Of a stretch of 64,000 bases of DNA, positions 16,135 to 24,422 are shown one piece after another. The stretch is from a virus, in the IMG/VR virus record IMGVR_UViG_3300019458_000021, positions 173,380 through 237,379 of that record. One strand, 5' to 3'. Every line of letters begins with the position of its first letter. The first letter of the stretch is position 1. The notes under the pieces are model-generated. The model saw only the letters and a program-made list of their open reading frames with translations, ran no database searches and was not told the origin of the DNA. The translations under genes and the position numbers were made by a program.

Positions 16135-17172
16135 ATGAGCATGGATTTCGTAATCGACTTCAACCTTGAGCTGTTACATGGTTGCAAGTGGAACTGCACT
16201 GGCTGCAATATTGGTAAGGAAGAACAAGACGGCTTTCTTGACGGCGATTTCGATCGTTTGATGCATTTGTTTGAGGATCTCGAGCGAAACTTTCACATCC
16301 TATCAAACGTTGCAATCACACCAACCGACTTCATTGTTTCGAACAACGCAGAGCAAATTTTCGTTCCAGAACTCAAGCTCATGCTTGACAAGTTCAAGGC
16401 GGTAACATTGAACACAACATTCCTGCACGATGATGACGTGCTGGAATACTGGGCAGCCAAACTACGACCGCTCCTCAAGGGCAATACTCTGAAGTTTAGT
16501 GTTCCTGTCGAACCAGATCACTATATGAACAAGAAGTACATGGCAAAGATCCTTCACAATCGTGACTACATAGTCAGTTTGCTTCCAGAAACGAAATACA
16601 CAAAGACGTACTTGATCGGCAATTTGTACGAGTACAAGAAGTTCGTCGACTTCGAATTCTACAGCGAAGACTTTCACGATAAGTGGGATGGACACCTCGA
16701 TTTGGTGATTACAGAGGGGCGTCTTAATTTGACGAATCCGTTCAACCGTCAGCGGTTGCGTCATATGATCGAATATCAGAACGATCTTTACAATCGCTCT
16801 GTTGAACACGATCACGGCAAAATCATCGTCAACTTCACGAATGGCAAACGTCACGAAGGCTATGATAAGGACTACGTGTACAAAAACGGTCGGATCTACG
16901 CACCAGTATTCGTTGGAGAACCGCTGGTCACGTTTGAGGAAGGCTACTATCTGGATCGATCAGTTGAGTGGAACACAGACAATCTCGTTGAGTTTGAGAA
17001 TCGAATGACCGTAGAAAGCTTTGAATATCTGCCACAAACACAACACTGTGCTACCTGCGAATTTGCGAATGCGTGTGTTGCTCGTGGTCTTACCAAGTTG
17101 ATGAAAACCTTGAAAGTTACGGACTGCTTGGCACCAAAGCCGGCTTTCACGTTCTTGAGGCAGGTTGCATGA
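16135..17172 (+). CDS. Radical SAM protein with degenerate core (rSAM-2)
   Basis: CxxxCxxC is present as C17-C21-C24 (HGCKWNCTGC). The usual GGE motif is not seen at the expected place, so SAM binding may differ. The C-terminus carries the cluster CATCEFANACVARG ... DC, a reduced SPASM/twitch-like Cys set. It is 345 residues, near family length. Its stop codon overlaps the start of the next radical SAM gene (ATGA), so the two are translationally coupled and may act together. Confidence 0.8.
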   Translation: MSMDFVIDFNLELLHGCKWNCTGCNIGKEEQDGFLDGDFDRLMHLFEDLERNFHILSNVAITPTDFIVSNNAEQIFVPELKLMLDKFKAVTLNTTFLHDDDVLEYWAAKLRPLLKGNTLKFSVPVEPDHYMNKKYMAKILHNRDYIVSLLPETKYTKTYLIGNLYEYKKFVDFEFYSEDFHDKWDGHLDLVITEGRLNLTNPFNRQRLRHMIEYQNDLYNRSVEHDHGKIIVNFTNGKRHEGYDKDYVYKNGRIYAPVFVGEPLVTFEEGYYLDRSVEWNTDNLVEFENRMTVESFEYLPQTQHCATCEFANACVARGLTKLMKTLKVTDCLAPKPAFTFLRQVA

Positions 17173-18311
17173 GTCCAATCAAATTCTACCGCACGAGACC
17201 TGAACTAGAGTTCGTGCCTGATAATCGGCACATGGAATTGATCATCAAGCCTACAGAGGCATGTAACTTCAAATGCACGTTCTGCTCGAGCACGAACATC
17301 ACAGACGAAAAAGCTAAAGTCCTCGACTTAGAGTCGATCTACGCCTTCCTCAAGCGGTTCCCCAACACACACTCAATCATTGTCAATGGTGGAGATCCAT
17401 TGATGGTCAAGCCATGGTATTACTGGGAGATCATCAAATACTGCGACGACAACAACTTGCCGACAAACCTTAGCTTCACCACGAACCTATGGGCATTCTA
17501 TAAGAAACCAGAGATGTGGGTAGACCTGTTCCGACACGATCGTGTCGGTGTCACAACGTCTTTTAACTACGGTAACACACGGCGAATTACAGATGATGAA
17601 GTATTCACAGAAGATATTTTCTGGAAGGTCAGCGATAAGGTGCTAGAGTATATTGGTTATCGACCAGATTTTATCTCAGTGATTACAGACGAGAACGAAG
17701 ATACGGCAATAGATAATGTTCGTCTTGCACAGGCTATGAGTGTCGAATGTAAGCTAAACTACGCAATGGCAAGCGGAATACAAAGTGCACCATATCAATT
17801 GTCAAAGATTTATCGCACATATACAGAGATCTATGAACTAGGACTCTGGCCGTGGGAATATAATACCAAGCAGATGATGCAACGTTTGGACGGCAAAGCA
17901 TCTAGCTGTCCACAACTACGTTCCTGTGATGAAGGCATTCGATGCTTACAACCAAGTGGTGATTATTACTCATGTGGCGCATTTGGTGATGATCGAGAAT
18001 ATCCAATCAACTTCCAACAAGAAGTGATTGAAGGTAAGTTCTTCACACCGCTTCAATCAGCACCAGAATTGCTGTCACTAAAAGAAGAATGTCACACATG
18101 TCCGATGTTCAAAATTTGCAATGGATGTCGTAAGACGATCACAGACATGAAACGTCATAATGTCGTTGAGGAACATTGCACATTGATGAAGACAATCGCG
18201 AAAAAGATCATCAATATCAATGACGAATCGGCTAACTTACTAATTGATCGCACGTTAAAGAAGGGAGCTCGCAAGTATGAGCCTTGTACACTAAATACCG
18301 TTCTCGCATAA
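17169..18311 (+). CDS. Radical SAM/SPASM enzyme (rSAM-3)
   Basis: C32-C36-C39 (ACNFKCTFC), a GGDP in place of GGEP (VNGGDPLMV), and SPASM-type Cys groups: CPQLRSC, IRCLQPSGDYYSCG, then ECHTCPMFKICNGC and a final HC. It is 380 residues from the ATG at 17169, which overlaps the rSAM-2 stop. A longer frame to 17073 lies inside rSAM-2 and is not used. This domain set is typical of peptide-modifying enzymes that form thioether or C-C links. An HNH gene follows directly. Confidence 0.88.
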   Translation: MSPIKFYRTRPELEFVPDNRHMELIIKPTEACNFKCTFCSSTNITDEKAKVLDLESIYAFLKRFPNTHSIIVNGGDPLMVKPWYYWEIIKYCDDNNLPTNLSFTTNLWAFYKKPEMWVDLFRHDRVGVTTSFNYGNTRRITDDEVFTEDIFWKVSDKVLEYIGYRPDFISVITDENEDTAIDNVRLAQAMSVECKLNYAMASGIQSAPYQLSKIYRTYTEIYELGLWPWEYNTKQMMQRLDGKASSCPQLRSCDEGIRCLQPSGDYYSCGAFGDDREYPINFQQEVIEGKFFTPLQSAPELLSLKEECHTCPMFKICNGCRKTITDMKRHNVVEEHCTLMKTIAKKIININDESANLLIDRTLKKGARKYEPCTLNTVLA

Positions 18312-18338
18312 ATGAGCGTCGAGCCTTGGAGGACTGAT

Positions 18339-18836
18339 ATGAAGCTAACAGAAAAACAGAAAGAGGTTCGGCGACGTTATTACAAAGAGAACAGAACTGA
18401 GATTCTGGAACATCAAAAGAACCGACGCACTGCCCAGAAAAAACACATTACACAGCTCGGAAAAACATGGCGTGAAAACAACAAAGACAAAACGAAGCGA
18501 TACGGGGAAAATCACTACAAGAATCACAAAGATGATTACACCACACGCTCCAGAAGGTGGCGCGAAAACAACCCCGAGCGTAAAATATTGGCCCGGCTGC
18601 GGGCAGGAGCGAAGAAAGAGCATATTCCATTCAATCTAGAGTTGGAAGACGTCAAGATACCGAATATATGTCCAGTTTTAGGCATTGCACTTGAAAGAGG
18701 AAGGGAAGCTTTTAAGAAACTACAATGTCCGTCGGCCGATCGAATTGTTCCAAAACTTGGATACGTTCGTGGTAATGTGCGATTTATAAGTCTTCGCGCC
18801 AACTTGATTAAATCGAACCGTCGGCTGAAGAACTGA
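18339..18836 (+). CDS. HNH homing-type endonuclease
   Basis: The N-terminal ~100 residues are strongly basic and repetitive (RRRYYKENRTEILEHQ, WRENNKDKTKRYGENHYK), typical of a DNA-grip region. The C-terminal part has the HNH-like run NICPVLGIAL ... SADRIVPKLGYVRGNVRFIS ... RANLIKSN, as in phage orphan HNH endonucleases. GGAGG at 18329-18333 fits the ATG at 18339; an in-frame ATG at 18312 has no SD. It sits between two radical SAM genes without disrupting them, as free-standing homing endonucleases do. Confidence 0.85.
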   Translation: MKLTEKQKEVRRRYYKENRTEILEHQKNRRTAQKKHITQLGKTWRENNKDKTKRYGENHYKNHKDDYTTRSRRWRENNPERKILARLRAGAKKEHIPFNLELEDVKIPNICPVLGIALERGREAFKKLQCPSADRIVPKLGYVRGNVRFISLRANLIKSNRRLKN

Positions 18837-18881
18837 TAAAAGTATACGAGTATATTGTACGAGAACGAGCGAGAATGACTG

Positions 18882-19979
18882 ATGAACCTTGCACAGCTAG
18901 TACTGCAACGCAAGCGTGATACCGATCAAGAATACACGATTCACTTGTTTGAGAAGTGCAATCTAACGTGTAATTTCTGTTGGCAAGATCACACTGCGAA
19001 TATTGGTCTGGATACTGTTCGACAAAAGATTCCAATCTTATGTGAGATGCTTGATGAAGATCCACATCACAAGTATACAATCAACATCATGGGTGGAGAG
19101 GTTTTTGCTGATGATATCTTCACGGAAAAGATGTGGGGGGATTACTACGCTCTATGCTGGTGGTCACATAAACATGTTGAGAAACTAGGGAAGGACATTA
19201 CGTTCAATTTCGTAACCAATCTCGTCACCACGAAGACAAAAGAAATTTTTGATTTGCTCCACGCATTGCGACGGGAAGGTGTTAAGGTTAAACTGACAAC
19301 GTCTTACGACGCAAAGGGTCGCTTCAATAAAGCTCAACTAGCAACGTTCAAAGAGAACATTGAAGTATTTCGTAATGAGCTTGAAGGAATCAGCATGTTG
19401 CTCACAAAGCCAGTAATCAAGCAGCTTGTTGAAGGAAAGGACGAATATTTCAAGTATCTGTACGACCAGGGGTTCTACATCTACTTCGACTACTATTCAC
19501 CAGAAGACGACTATCTGTTGGTCGGTCCATCTGATAAGGATCTGCTTAAGGCGTTCTACTTCCTGGTGGACAACTACCCGAATGTACATCCGATCAAAGA
19601 GTGGATTGAGAACCACACAAACTTCATGTCTTGTAGAAGCTCCAAACTGATCAACCCTGATGGTACGAAGTGCATGTGTGGGAATTTGCTGTTAGATAAT
19701 AAGCACGTTGTAACGTTCTTTAAGGCAAAGATACAAAAGGCTGACAACGATGAAATTGAGAACAATTTTTTGAACAGATGGGATTGTTTGTCGTGCGAAT
19801 ATTTCAGTCGTTGCACGTTGGGATGCTTCGTCCAACACGATTTCATGAAGCGCGGACAGATGAAAGAGTGCCCTTTCAAGCTGACTTTCGATAAAATCAC
19901 CAAGGGAACAGAAGTTGACATCGATCTCTTGGAAACATATTATGGGGAAGACCCTACAACTGACAATCGGGTACAGTGA
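18882..19979 (+). CDS. Radical SAM/SPASM enzyme (rSAM-4)
   Basis: C26-C30-C33 (KCNLTCNFC), a GGE motif (IMGGEVFAD) and a C-terminal Cys-rich region: MSCRSSKLINPDGTKCMCG, then DCLSCEYFSRCTLGC and KECPF. It is 365 residues. There is no strong Shine-Dalgarno (GAGCGAGA only). The 3' end overlaps the next gene by 38 bases in another frame, so translation of that gene probably depends on this one. Confidence 0.88.
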   Translation: MNLAQLVLQRKRDTDQEYTIHLFEKCNLTCNFCWQDHTANIGLDTVRQKIPILCEMLDEDPHHKYTINIMGGEVFADDIFTEKMWGDYYALCWWSHKHVEKLGKDITFNFVTNLVTTKTKEIFDLLHALRREGVKVKLTTSYDAKGRFNKAQLATFKENIEVFRNELEGISMLLTKPVIKQLVEGKDEYFKYLYDQGFYIYFDYYSPEDDYLLVGPSDKDLLKAFYFLVDNYPNVHPIKEWIENHTNFMSCRSSKLINPDGTKCMCGNLLLDNKHVVTFFKAKIQKADNDEIENNFLNRWDCLSCEYFSRCTLGCFVQHDFMKRGQMKECPFKLTFDKITKGTEVDIDLLETYYGEDPTTDNRVQ

Positions 19980-20409
19980 TCTATATATTGCACAAGTACT
20001 CCAGCACAGTATTCGTCGTCGTGCATCAATTGGCACAGATTTTCGTTTTGTGTTGCGTGTGTCGAATGTAGTAGAATCACCGCTTCTGTGGAACTATGAG
20101 GGAGATTGGTCAATCTTCCTCGACGCGAAAATGCTTTGTTTGTGCGACATAAAGGAACTTACGGAACATTTCGACCCGCAATACGCCGTTCAGTTTGTTA
20201 AGTTCGCTGAACAACCATTGGCTGTAGTTGTATTCAATCACAACAAATTTGGCCGAACACCCGATCTCCATGACAAAGAAATTGGAGACCTGCCTTCAGA
20301 GTTTAACAGCGAATTCCCAACAGCAAAAATTCTTCGGTACGACAACGACCCATACAACTCTCAACTTTGGAAAGATGAACTCGATGACATGCTCCGAACT
20401 TACAGTTGA
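19942..20409 (+). CDS. Short glycosyltransferase-like protein (GT-A type, tentative)
   Basis: A 155-residue protein. The central run SIFLDAKMLCLCDIKEL resembles the 'FLDADMLCLGDI-EL' segment that carries the DxD metal site of GT-A sugar transferases, but the Asp pair reads DAK. Farther on, VVVFNHNKF and IGDLPSEFN match typical acceptor-side elements (L-P-x-x-[WF]-N). It is shorter than normal enzymes and may be inactive or a minimal fold. The ATG at 19942 is preferred over 19915 because GGAAAC precedes it. Confidence 0.45.
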   Translation: MGKTLQLTIGYSDLYIAQVLQHSIRRRASIGTDFRFVLRVSNVVESPLLWNYEGDWSIFLDAKMLCLCDIKELTEHFDPQYAVQFVKFAEQPLAVVVFNHNKFGRTPDLHDKEIGDLPSEFNSEFPTAKILRYDNDPYNSQLWKDELDDMLRTYS

Positions 20410-21244
20410 GAACTTCATCTCCCAGCAATGGATCCATAAAAATCGCTACGTACTTAACGCAAGAACAGTGACACCTGAATGTGTTGAGTCCTTGAACGCA
20501 CAGGCATTCAAACGATTCCAGTTATCAAATCATCAACGCAAATACTCGAAGTCGCCAATTCGAATCGATATCTGTGAGTGGCTAGAACGTCGGGCGTCAT
20601 TCTCTCTACATGAATACGACTACACAATTCCACCAGGGTATGTAACGCCAATTGAGTTTTTTAGCGAGGCGCAGCCATGGCGAATGCTGTTGCTTTCTTT
20701 CGATCCATATGCGTCAATCCTGCAGCGAAAGCTGTTCACCGATGCACGATTCGTTGAACGTGCATACGAAGAAAAGGACGATATGTATTCACCGAAATCG
20801 TTCCTGTTGGAACAGATTGAACTTGGATGGCTTGGCTACAGCGAATTTGAAGACTGTATTTTCATTCACCACATACAAGTGCGAGGTGCACTCAAAGAAG
20901 GAATGCGATACAATGACCTTGTTTGGTTCTATAGATACTTGGTTCGTGCATTTACGCAGATGTTGCCCGAAGGGAAGTTGAAGCATGTGTACGCACCAGA
21001 TGCAGCAACGTTGTCGCTGTACAGCGAACGTCTGGTCGGGAATGCGTCAATAGTACTTCCGTATTCGCGGCATGTGCTACGAAAGAGCGACTTTCATACG
21101 GTTGGCTGGGACGCGTTTGCAACACAATCACCAATCGCGGCGGCTAAATGCAAGATGCGTGATGTGTTACTGCCAGACGAGATAACACTTTGGAGATACG
21201 ATTATAATGATCCACACACTTTGGCACGACAGAATTCTGATTGA
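20384..21244 (+). CDS. Hypothetical protein of the radical SAM island (286 aa)
   Basis: Not recognised. It is an alpha/beta protein; the central SEFEDCIFIHHIQVRGALKEG followed by a helix has the look of an acyltransferase (GNAT-like) beta-bulge region, but the acetyl-CoA loop is not evident. It overlaps the upstream gene by 26 bases and the downstream 2OG oxygenase by 38, so it is part of the same translationally linked set. An ATG at 20375 is an alternative start. Confidence 0.6.
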   Translation: MTCSELTVENFISQQWIHKNRYVLNARTVTPECVESLNAQAFKRFQLSNHQRKYSKSPIRIDICEWLERRASFSLHEYDYTIPPGYVTPIEFFSEAQPWRMLLLSFDPYASILQRKLFTDARFVERAYEEKDDMYSPKSFLLEQIELGWLGYSEFEDCIFIHHIQVRGALKEGMRYNDLVWFYRYLVRAFTQMLPEGKLKHVYAPDAATLSLYSERLVGNASIVLPYSRHVLRKSDFHTVGWDAFATQSPIAAAKCKMRDVLLPDEITLWRYDYNDPHTLARQNSD

Positions 21245-21809
21245 AGACGATTTGCTTGACCCGCAAGGCTGGAGTAATTTTCGAGACTGGGTCGGAGTGG
21301 AATTTGGTCGTCGACAGACAAAACCAATTATGTCAATCGACCATCTCAACTTGCCACCTGAACTCGGTTACTACGCAGCCATGCTTGACGGTGCCGTGAC
21401 AAACTATTGCGAAGCTTGTGGCATAGACTATGCAATGGATATTGTAAACCTACAGGCAACTTGGGTTGAGAATTACAACGAAACAAGTCACCATGAATTC
21501 GTACATGAACCACATCACGACCTTTCGGAAGGTGGCTATCTTGTTGCTGTGTATTATGTATGTACAGATGTGAATTCACTAACAAGATTTGTTGGGGGAG
21601 ACCTGGCGATATACAAGGCACTGACATATAGTGAATACCCCGAGGGAATGGTTCACGTTCGTGCAATACCGAACCGGTTGGTTGTTTTTCCTGCTATGCT
21701 TTACCATCGCATCAAACCATACTTCGGTCGTTCCCCACGAATTGCATTGTCGGCTGTGTTGTCTAAATCAGCCGACACAGTTCAAAACAAGAGAGTTTGC
21801 ACACTATGA
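21207..21809 (+). CDS. 2-oxoglutarate/Fe(II)-dependent oxygenase (2OG-1)
   Basis: A 200-residue double-stranded beta-helix protein. The iron facial triad is visible as HxD (EPHHDLSEGG) and a distal His in AMLYHRIKPYFG, followed about 10 residues on by Arg (SPRIALS) that would bind 2-oxoglutarate. GGDLAIY and IPNRLVVFP are typical strands of prolyl-hydroxylase-like phage enzymes. Substrates of such enzymes are often protein side chains. It lies next to a second oxygenase and between radical SAM genes, which suggests action on the same product. Confidence 0.8.
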   Translation: MIHTLWHDRILIEDDLLDPQGWSNFRDWVGVEFGRRQTKPIMSIDHLNLPPELGYYAAMLDGAVTNYCEACGIDYAMDIVNLQATWVENYNETSHHEFVHEPHHDLSEGGYLVAVYYVCTDVNSLTRFVGGDLAIYKALTYSEYPEGMVHVRAIPNRLVVFPAMLYHRIKPYFGRSPRIALSAVLSKSADTVQNKRVCTL

Positions 21810-22441
21810 ACTTCTACAAATTGTGGGCGTATCCAATTTACACATGCGAAAACGTTCTCCTCGACACCGAACGTCAGCAGGTGGCCGACTATGTGCTACA
21901 TCGATTCAAAGATCTGGACGACGACAAAATAGTCAACGTTCACGTTGCTGTTGATGGCGAGTTGGACAAAATTCCAAGCGATCTAAAGCTGTTGTATTAC
22001 GCATTGTATGTGAAGTTTTCTCAATATGTCTTCGAATGCGGAAATCCTCTTGAAGAGTACTTTCTTCACAGGATTGCTATGAATAAGACTCGCGCATTCG
22101 TTCCAGGACGAGACGAAGGTGTGATTTATGAATTGCACGCGGACGATAGCGTGAATGACATTACATGCGTCTACTACGCTCAAATCGATACAGTACACGC
22201 TAATGGTGGTAGTGCCGGCGGCGACCTGCGAATCTACAACCGAGCGGTGCTCGACACAACCGATGATACACGCGAAGCGTATGTCACTTGCAAACCAGTT
22301 GACAATAAAGCAGTAATGTTCCCGGGCAGTTTGATTCACGAGGTTCGTCCATATTTTGGTGAGCGTCCTCGAGTTAGTCTAAACTACAAGTTTCGTCGTT
22401 ACCGCAGGAACATCTCTTTGAAACCAAAGCTGGTAATATGA
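21806..22441 (+). CDS. 2-oxoglutarate/Fe(II)-dependent oxygenase (2OG-2)
   Basis: A 211-residue relative of 2OG-1. HxD is in YELHADDSVND, the distal His in GSLIHEVRPYFG, and the 2OG-binding Arg in ERPRVSLNY. GGDLRIYN and NKAVMFPG match the strands seen in 2OG-1. The ATG at 21806 overlaps the 2OG-1 stop by 4 bases; an upstream in-frame TTG at 21797 is possible. It overlaps rSAM-5 by 4 bases. Confidence 0.8.
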   Translation: MNFYKLWAYPIYTCENVLLDTERQQVADYVLHRFKDLDDDKIVNVHVAVDGELDKIPSDLKLLYYALYVKFSQYVFECGNPLEEYFLHRIAMNKTRAFVPGRDEGVIYELHADDSVNDITCVYYAQIDTVHANGGSAGGDLRIYNRAVLDTTDDTREAYVTCKPVDNKAVMFPGSLIHEVRPYFGERPRVSLNYKFRRYRRNISLKPKLVI

Positions 22442-23382
22442 AACCAGTCACTCTATCAATCAATCCACTGTATCTGTGCAACTTTCGGTGCAAGTTTTGT
22501 TATCTAACACCAGAACAACTTGCAGACAAGAAGAAAATCGATCATGTCCGTCTTGACCAAATGCTCTCTGAGGTCACAATGGTTACGGCAATCCAACACG
22601 TTGACTTGTACGGTGGAGAAATTGCACTGCTTTCCGATGAGTACTTTGATGATATGAAGCGGATCATCCGACAGTACTACTACAAGCCGATCAACGTTGT
22701 CACTAACCTGTCGAGAGTTCCGAAATTTTTCATGCCACCTGACATTCAATTGTCCGTGAGTTTTGATTTCGATTGTCGCGAACGGTACGAAGAAGTGTAC
22801 AGAAACATGGCAACTGTTCAGAAGCCGCTGCATGTTCTGGTTTTAGCTAGCAGGTGCTTAATCGACAAAGACGTCGACTACATGATTATGATGCTGAACA
22901 CATTACAAAATGTTCGGACAGTTGAGATCAAACCGTATAGCACGAATCAAGCAAACCAACATACCGTGTCGCACGCAGACTTCGAACGATTCGTTAAACG
23001 TTGGTTGACGAGTCGGATTCCAAAACGATTTGCGTTTATCAACGAGCAGAAGATTATCGAAGCGCTTCGCGGATCGTACAACGCATTTAGTGATGACCAT
23101 GTCTATATCACCCCTAATGGCAAGTTTGCGGTGCTTGATTTCGACGAGAGCGATCACGAGAAGTTCACAGAGCTCGACCACTTTGTGGACTATGTCCGGT
23201 GGACAGAACATGAGAAACAACTAATCGGAAGCAATTCATACTGCCAAACCTGTCCATATTTCGGTCACTGTTTGACAGAACACTATCGTTGGGTGAAAGA
23301 TCTCGAAAACTCGTGCAATGGTTACAGGTTCCTTTTGGATTGGTGCAATGAAAGAATGGAAAATCCGGCAGCAAATCTATGA
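22438..23382 (+). CDS. Radical SAM protein with C-terminal Cys cluster (rSAM-5)
   Basis: C14-C18-C21 (YLCNFRCKFC) lie very near the N-terminus, and the GGE motif is intact (DLYGGEIAL). A shortened C-terminal cluster reads YCQTCPYFGHC ... SC, enough for one auxiliary Fe-S site (twitch-like). The 314-residue protein begins inside the last codons of 2OG-2 (ATGA overlap), an arrangement that implies the oxygenases and this enzyme are made together. Confidence 0.88.
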   Translation: MKPVTLSINPLYLCNFRCKFCYLTPEQLADKKKIDHVRLDQMLSEVTMVTAIQHVDLYGGEIALLSDEYFDDMKRIIRQYYYKPINVVTNLSRVPKFFMPPDIQLSVSFDFDCRERYEEVYRNMATVQKPLHVLVLASRCLIDKDVDYMIMMLNTLQNVRTVEIKPYSTNQANQHTVSHADFERFVKRWLTSRIPKRFAFINEQKIIEALRGSYNAFSDDHVYITPNGKFAVLDFDESDHEKFTELDHFVDYVRWTEHEKQLIGSNSYCQTCPYFGHCLTEHYRWVKDLENSCNGYRFLLDWCNERMENPAANL

Positions 23383-23776
23383 TCGTACGTGGCACGACCA
23401 CGATGACTTGGTCTGCCATTCAAAGATCATTGACACCAGTGAACTGGGATTTGATCCCAGCTTTGCAGGCAAAGTTGGTTCATATTTTATGTGGGAATGG
23501 GATGTTCTCGTCTATCCGGAGAAGTCGTATGCAGTTGCAATGGTTTACGCAAAACTGCTCGAGAAATACTTCGGTGAGAACTTCTATGAGGTGTTAGACG
23601 ATCAAGATTTGTTGCTTGGCGACAAGTACTTTGTTCGCTACAGCAAAAACAAAGAATGGTACGACAAGTTGATCGCAACTATGGACGAATGGAAATTGTG
23701 GGACTTTGAAAACAGCAAGTTACCGCAGGTTCAGGCGACCATCACGTACTTTAAGAAGGAGTTTCAGCTGATCTAA
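23348..23776 (+). CDS. Hypothetical protein ending the radical SAM island (142 aa)
   Basis: Not recognised. It is acidic and aromatic-rich (VGSYFMWEWDVLVYPEKSYA, YDKLIATMDEWKLWDFE) with no membrane segment. It starts inside rSAM-5 (ATG at 23348 after GGATTGGTGC) and is the last gene before a late promoter and an HNH endonuclease. It could be a small recognition or partner subunit of rSAM-5. Confidence 0.6.
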   Translation: MKEWKIRQQIYDRTWHDHDDLVCHSKIIDTSELGFDPSFAGKVGSYFMWEWDVLVYPEKSYAVAMVYAKLLEKYFGENFYEVLDDQDLLLGDKYFVRYSKNKEWYDKLIATMDEWKLWDFENSKLPQVQATITYFKKEFQLI

Positions 23777-23793
23777 TCGGGTAGGGAAGTCCA

Positions 23794-23801
23794 TATAAAT
23801 A
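23794..23801 (+). promoter_or_regulatory. Perfect T4-type late promoter TATAAATA
   Basis: TATAAATA at 23794-23801. Transcription would start about 6 bases on (near 23807), inside the left arm of the hairpin that covers the HNH start codon. Confidence 0.75.
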
Positions 23802-23828
23802 AGCGTTTATGGAAAACCATGAAACGCT
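23802..23828 (+). promoter_or_regulatory. Hairpin sequestering the HNH endonuclease start codon
   Basis: Arms 23802-23812 and 23817-23828 pair over 11 bp with one bulged G (23821) and an AAAA loop. The start codon 23819-23821 lies in the right arm and the weak GGA SD at the apex. Full-length read-through RNA would hide the start. A late transcript from about 23807 loses the lower half of the stem. This parallels the known control of T4 I-TevI. Confidence 0.7.
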
Positions 23829-24397
23829 GCACTTGCTCACTACACGAGGGAACAAATCCTCTCCCCATTTCATTCTTCACCAAAGACGCATCGACCTCTG
23901 ATAGCCTATCCCGACTGTGTCGACTTTGTTCTCAACGACGCTCCGCGGAAATACGAAATAGACGCAGAAAGAAACAACAAACGCTCACGAGAGAGCGATA
24001 CAAAAACGATCCAATGTTTCGAGCGAAAGCTTTGGCTAGCTCTCGGTCCTACCAGCGCAGAAGACTTGCTGAAGACCCTATGTATGCACACAAATTGGAG
24101 ATGTGGAGGAACGCACGATCGCGCGCTGTACGAAAAGGTCTAACATTCACAATAACAGTCGACGACATAAGCATCCCTCAGCGTTGCCCCATTCTTGATC
24201 TTCCGTTGACGCGAAATCAGGGCAGGCGAGGTCCAACGGAGGAATCTCCGACACTCGATAGAATTGATCCAAAGCACGGCTACGTTCCTGGAAATGTCAT
24301 CGTGATCAGCATGCGGGCGAACACCATCAAAAGTTTTGGTACGCCAGAAGAACACTTCAAGATTTACCGGTTTCTATCACAGTTGACTCAGAGATAA
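23819..24397 (+). CDS. HNH homing-type endonuclease with N-terminal Cys finger
   Basis: A 192-residue protein. The N-terminus has the CxC ... CRLC zinc-type start common in phage HNH enzymes (KRCTCSLHEG ... LSRLCRLCSQ), then a strongly basic linker and a C-terminal HNH-like fold: QRCPILDLPL ... TLDRIDPKHGYVPGNVIVIS ... RANTIKS. It is related to the HNH gene at 18339 (same C-terminal motif order). It is inserted between the radical SAM island and the next fibre gene. Translation is likely controlled by the hairpin over its start. Confidence 0.85.
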   Translation: MKRCTCSLHEGTNPLPISFFTKDASTSDSLSRLCRLCSQRRSAEIRNRRRKKQQTLTRERYKNDPMFRAKALASSRSYQRRRLAEDPMYAHKLEMWRNARSRAVRKGLTFTITVDDISIPQRCPILDLPLTRNQGRRGPTEESPTLDRIDPKHGYVPGNVIVISMRANTIKSFGTPEEHFKIYRFLSQLTQR

Positions 24398-24400
24398 ATA
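24393..24400 (+). promoter_or_regulatory. T4-type late promoter GATAAATA
   Basis: GATAAATA at 24393-24400, overlapping the HNH stop region and 23 bases before the fibre gene ATG. AAGGACTTCCG provides the ribosome site on the resulting short leader. Confidence 0.7.
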
Positions 24401-24422
24401 CTGCAAAGTACAAGGACTTCCG

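Noticed and set aside
17073-17168. N-terminal extension of rSAM-3
   Set aside because: It overlaps coding sequence of rSAM-2. The ATGA overlap at 17169 is the normal junction type here.
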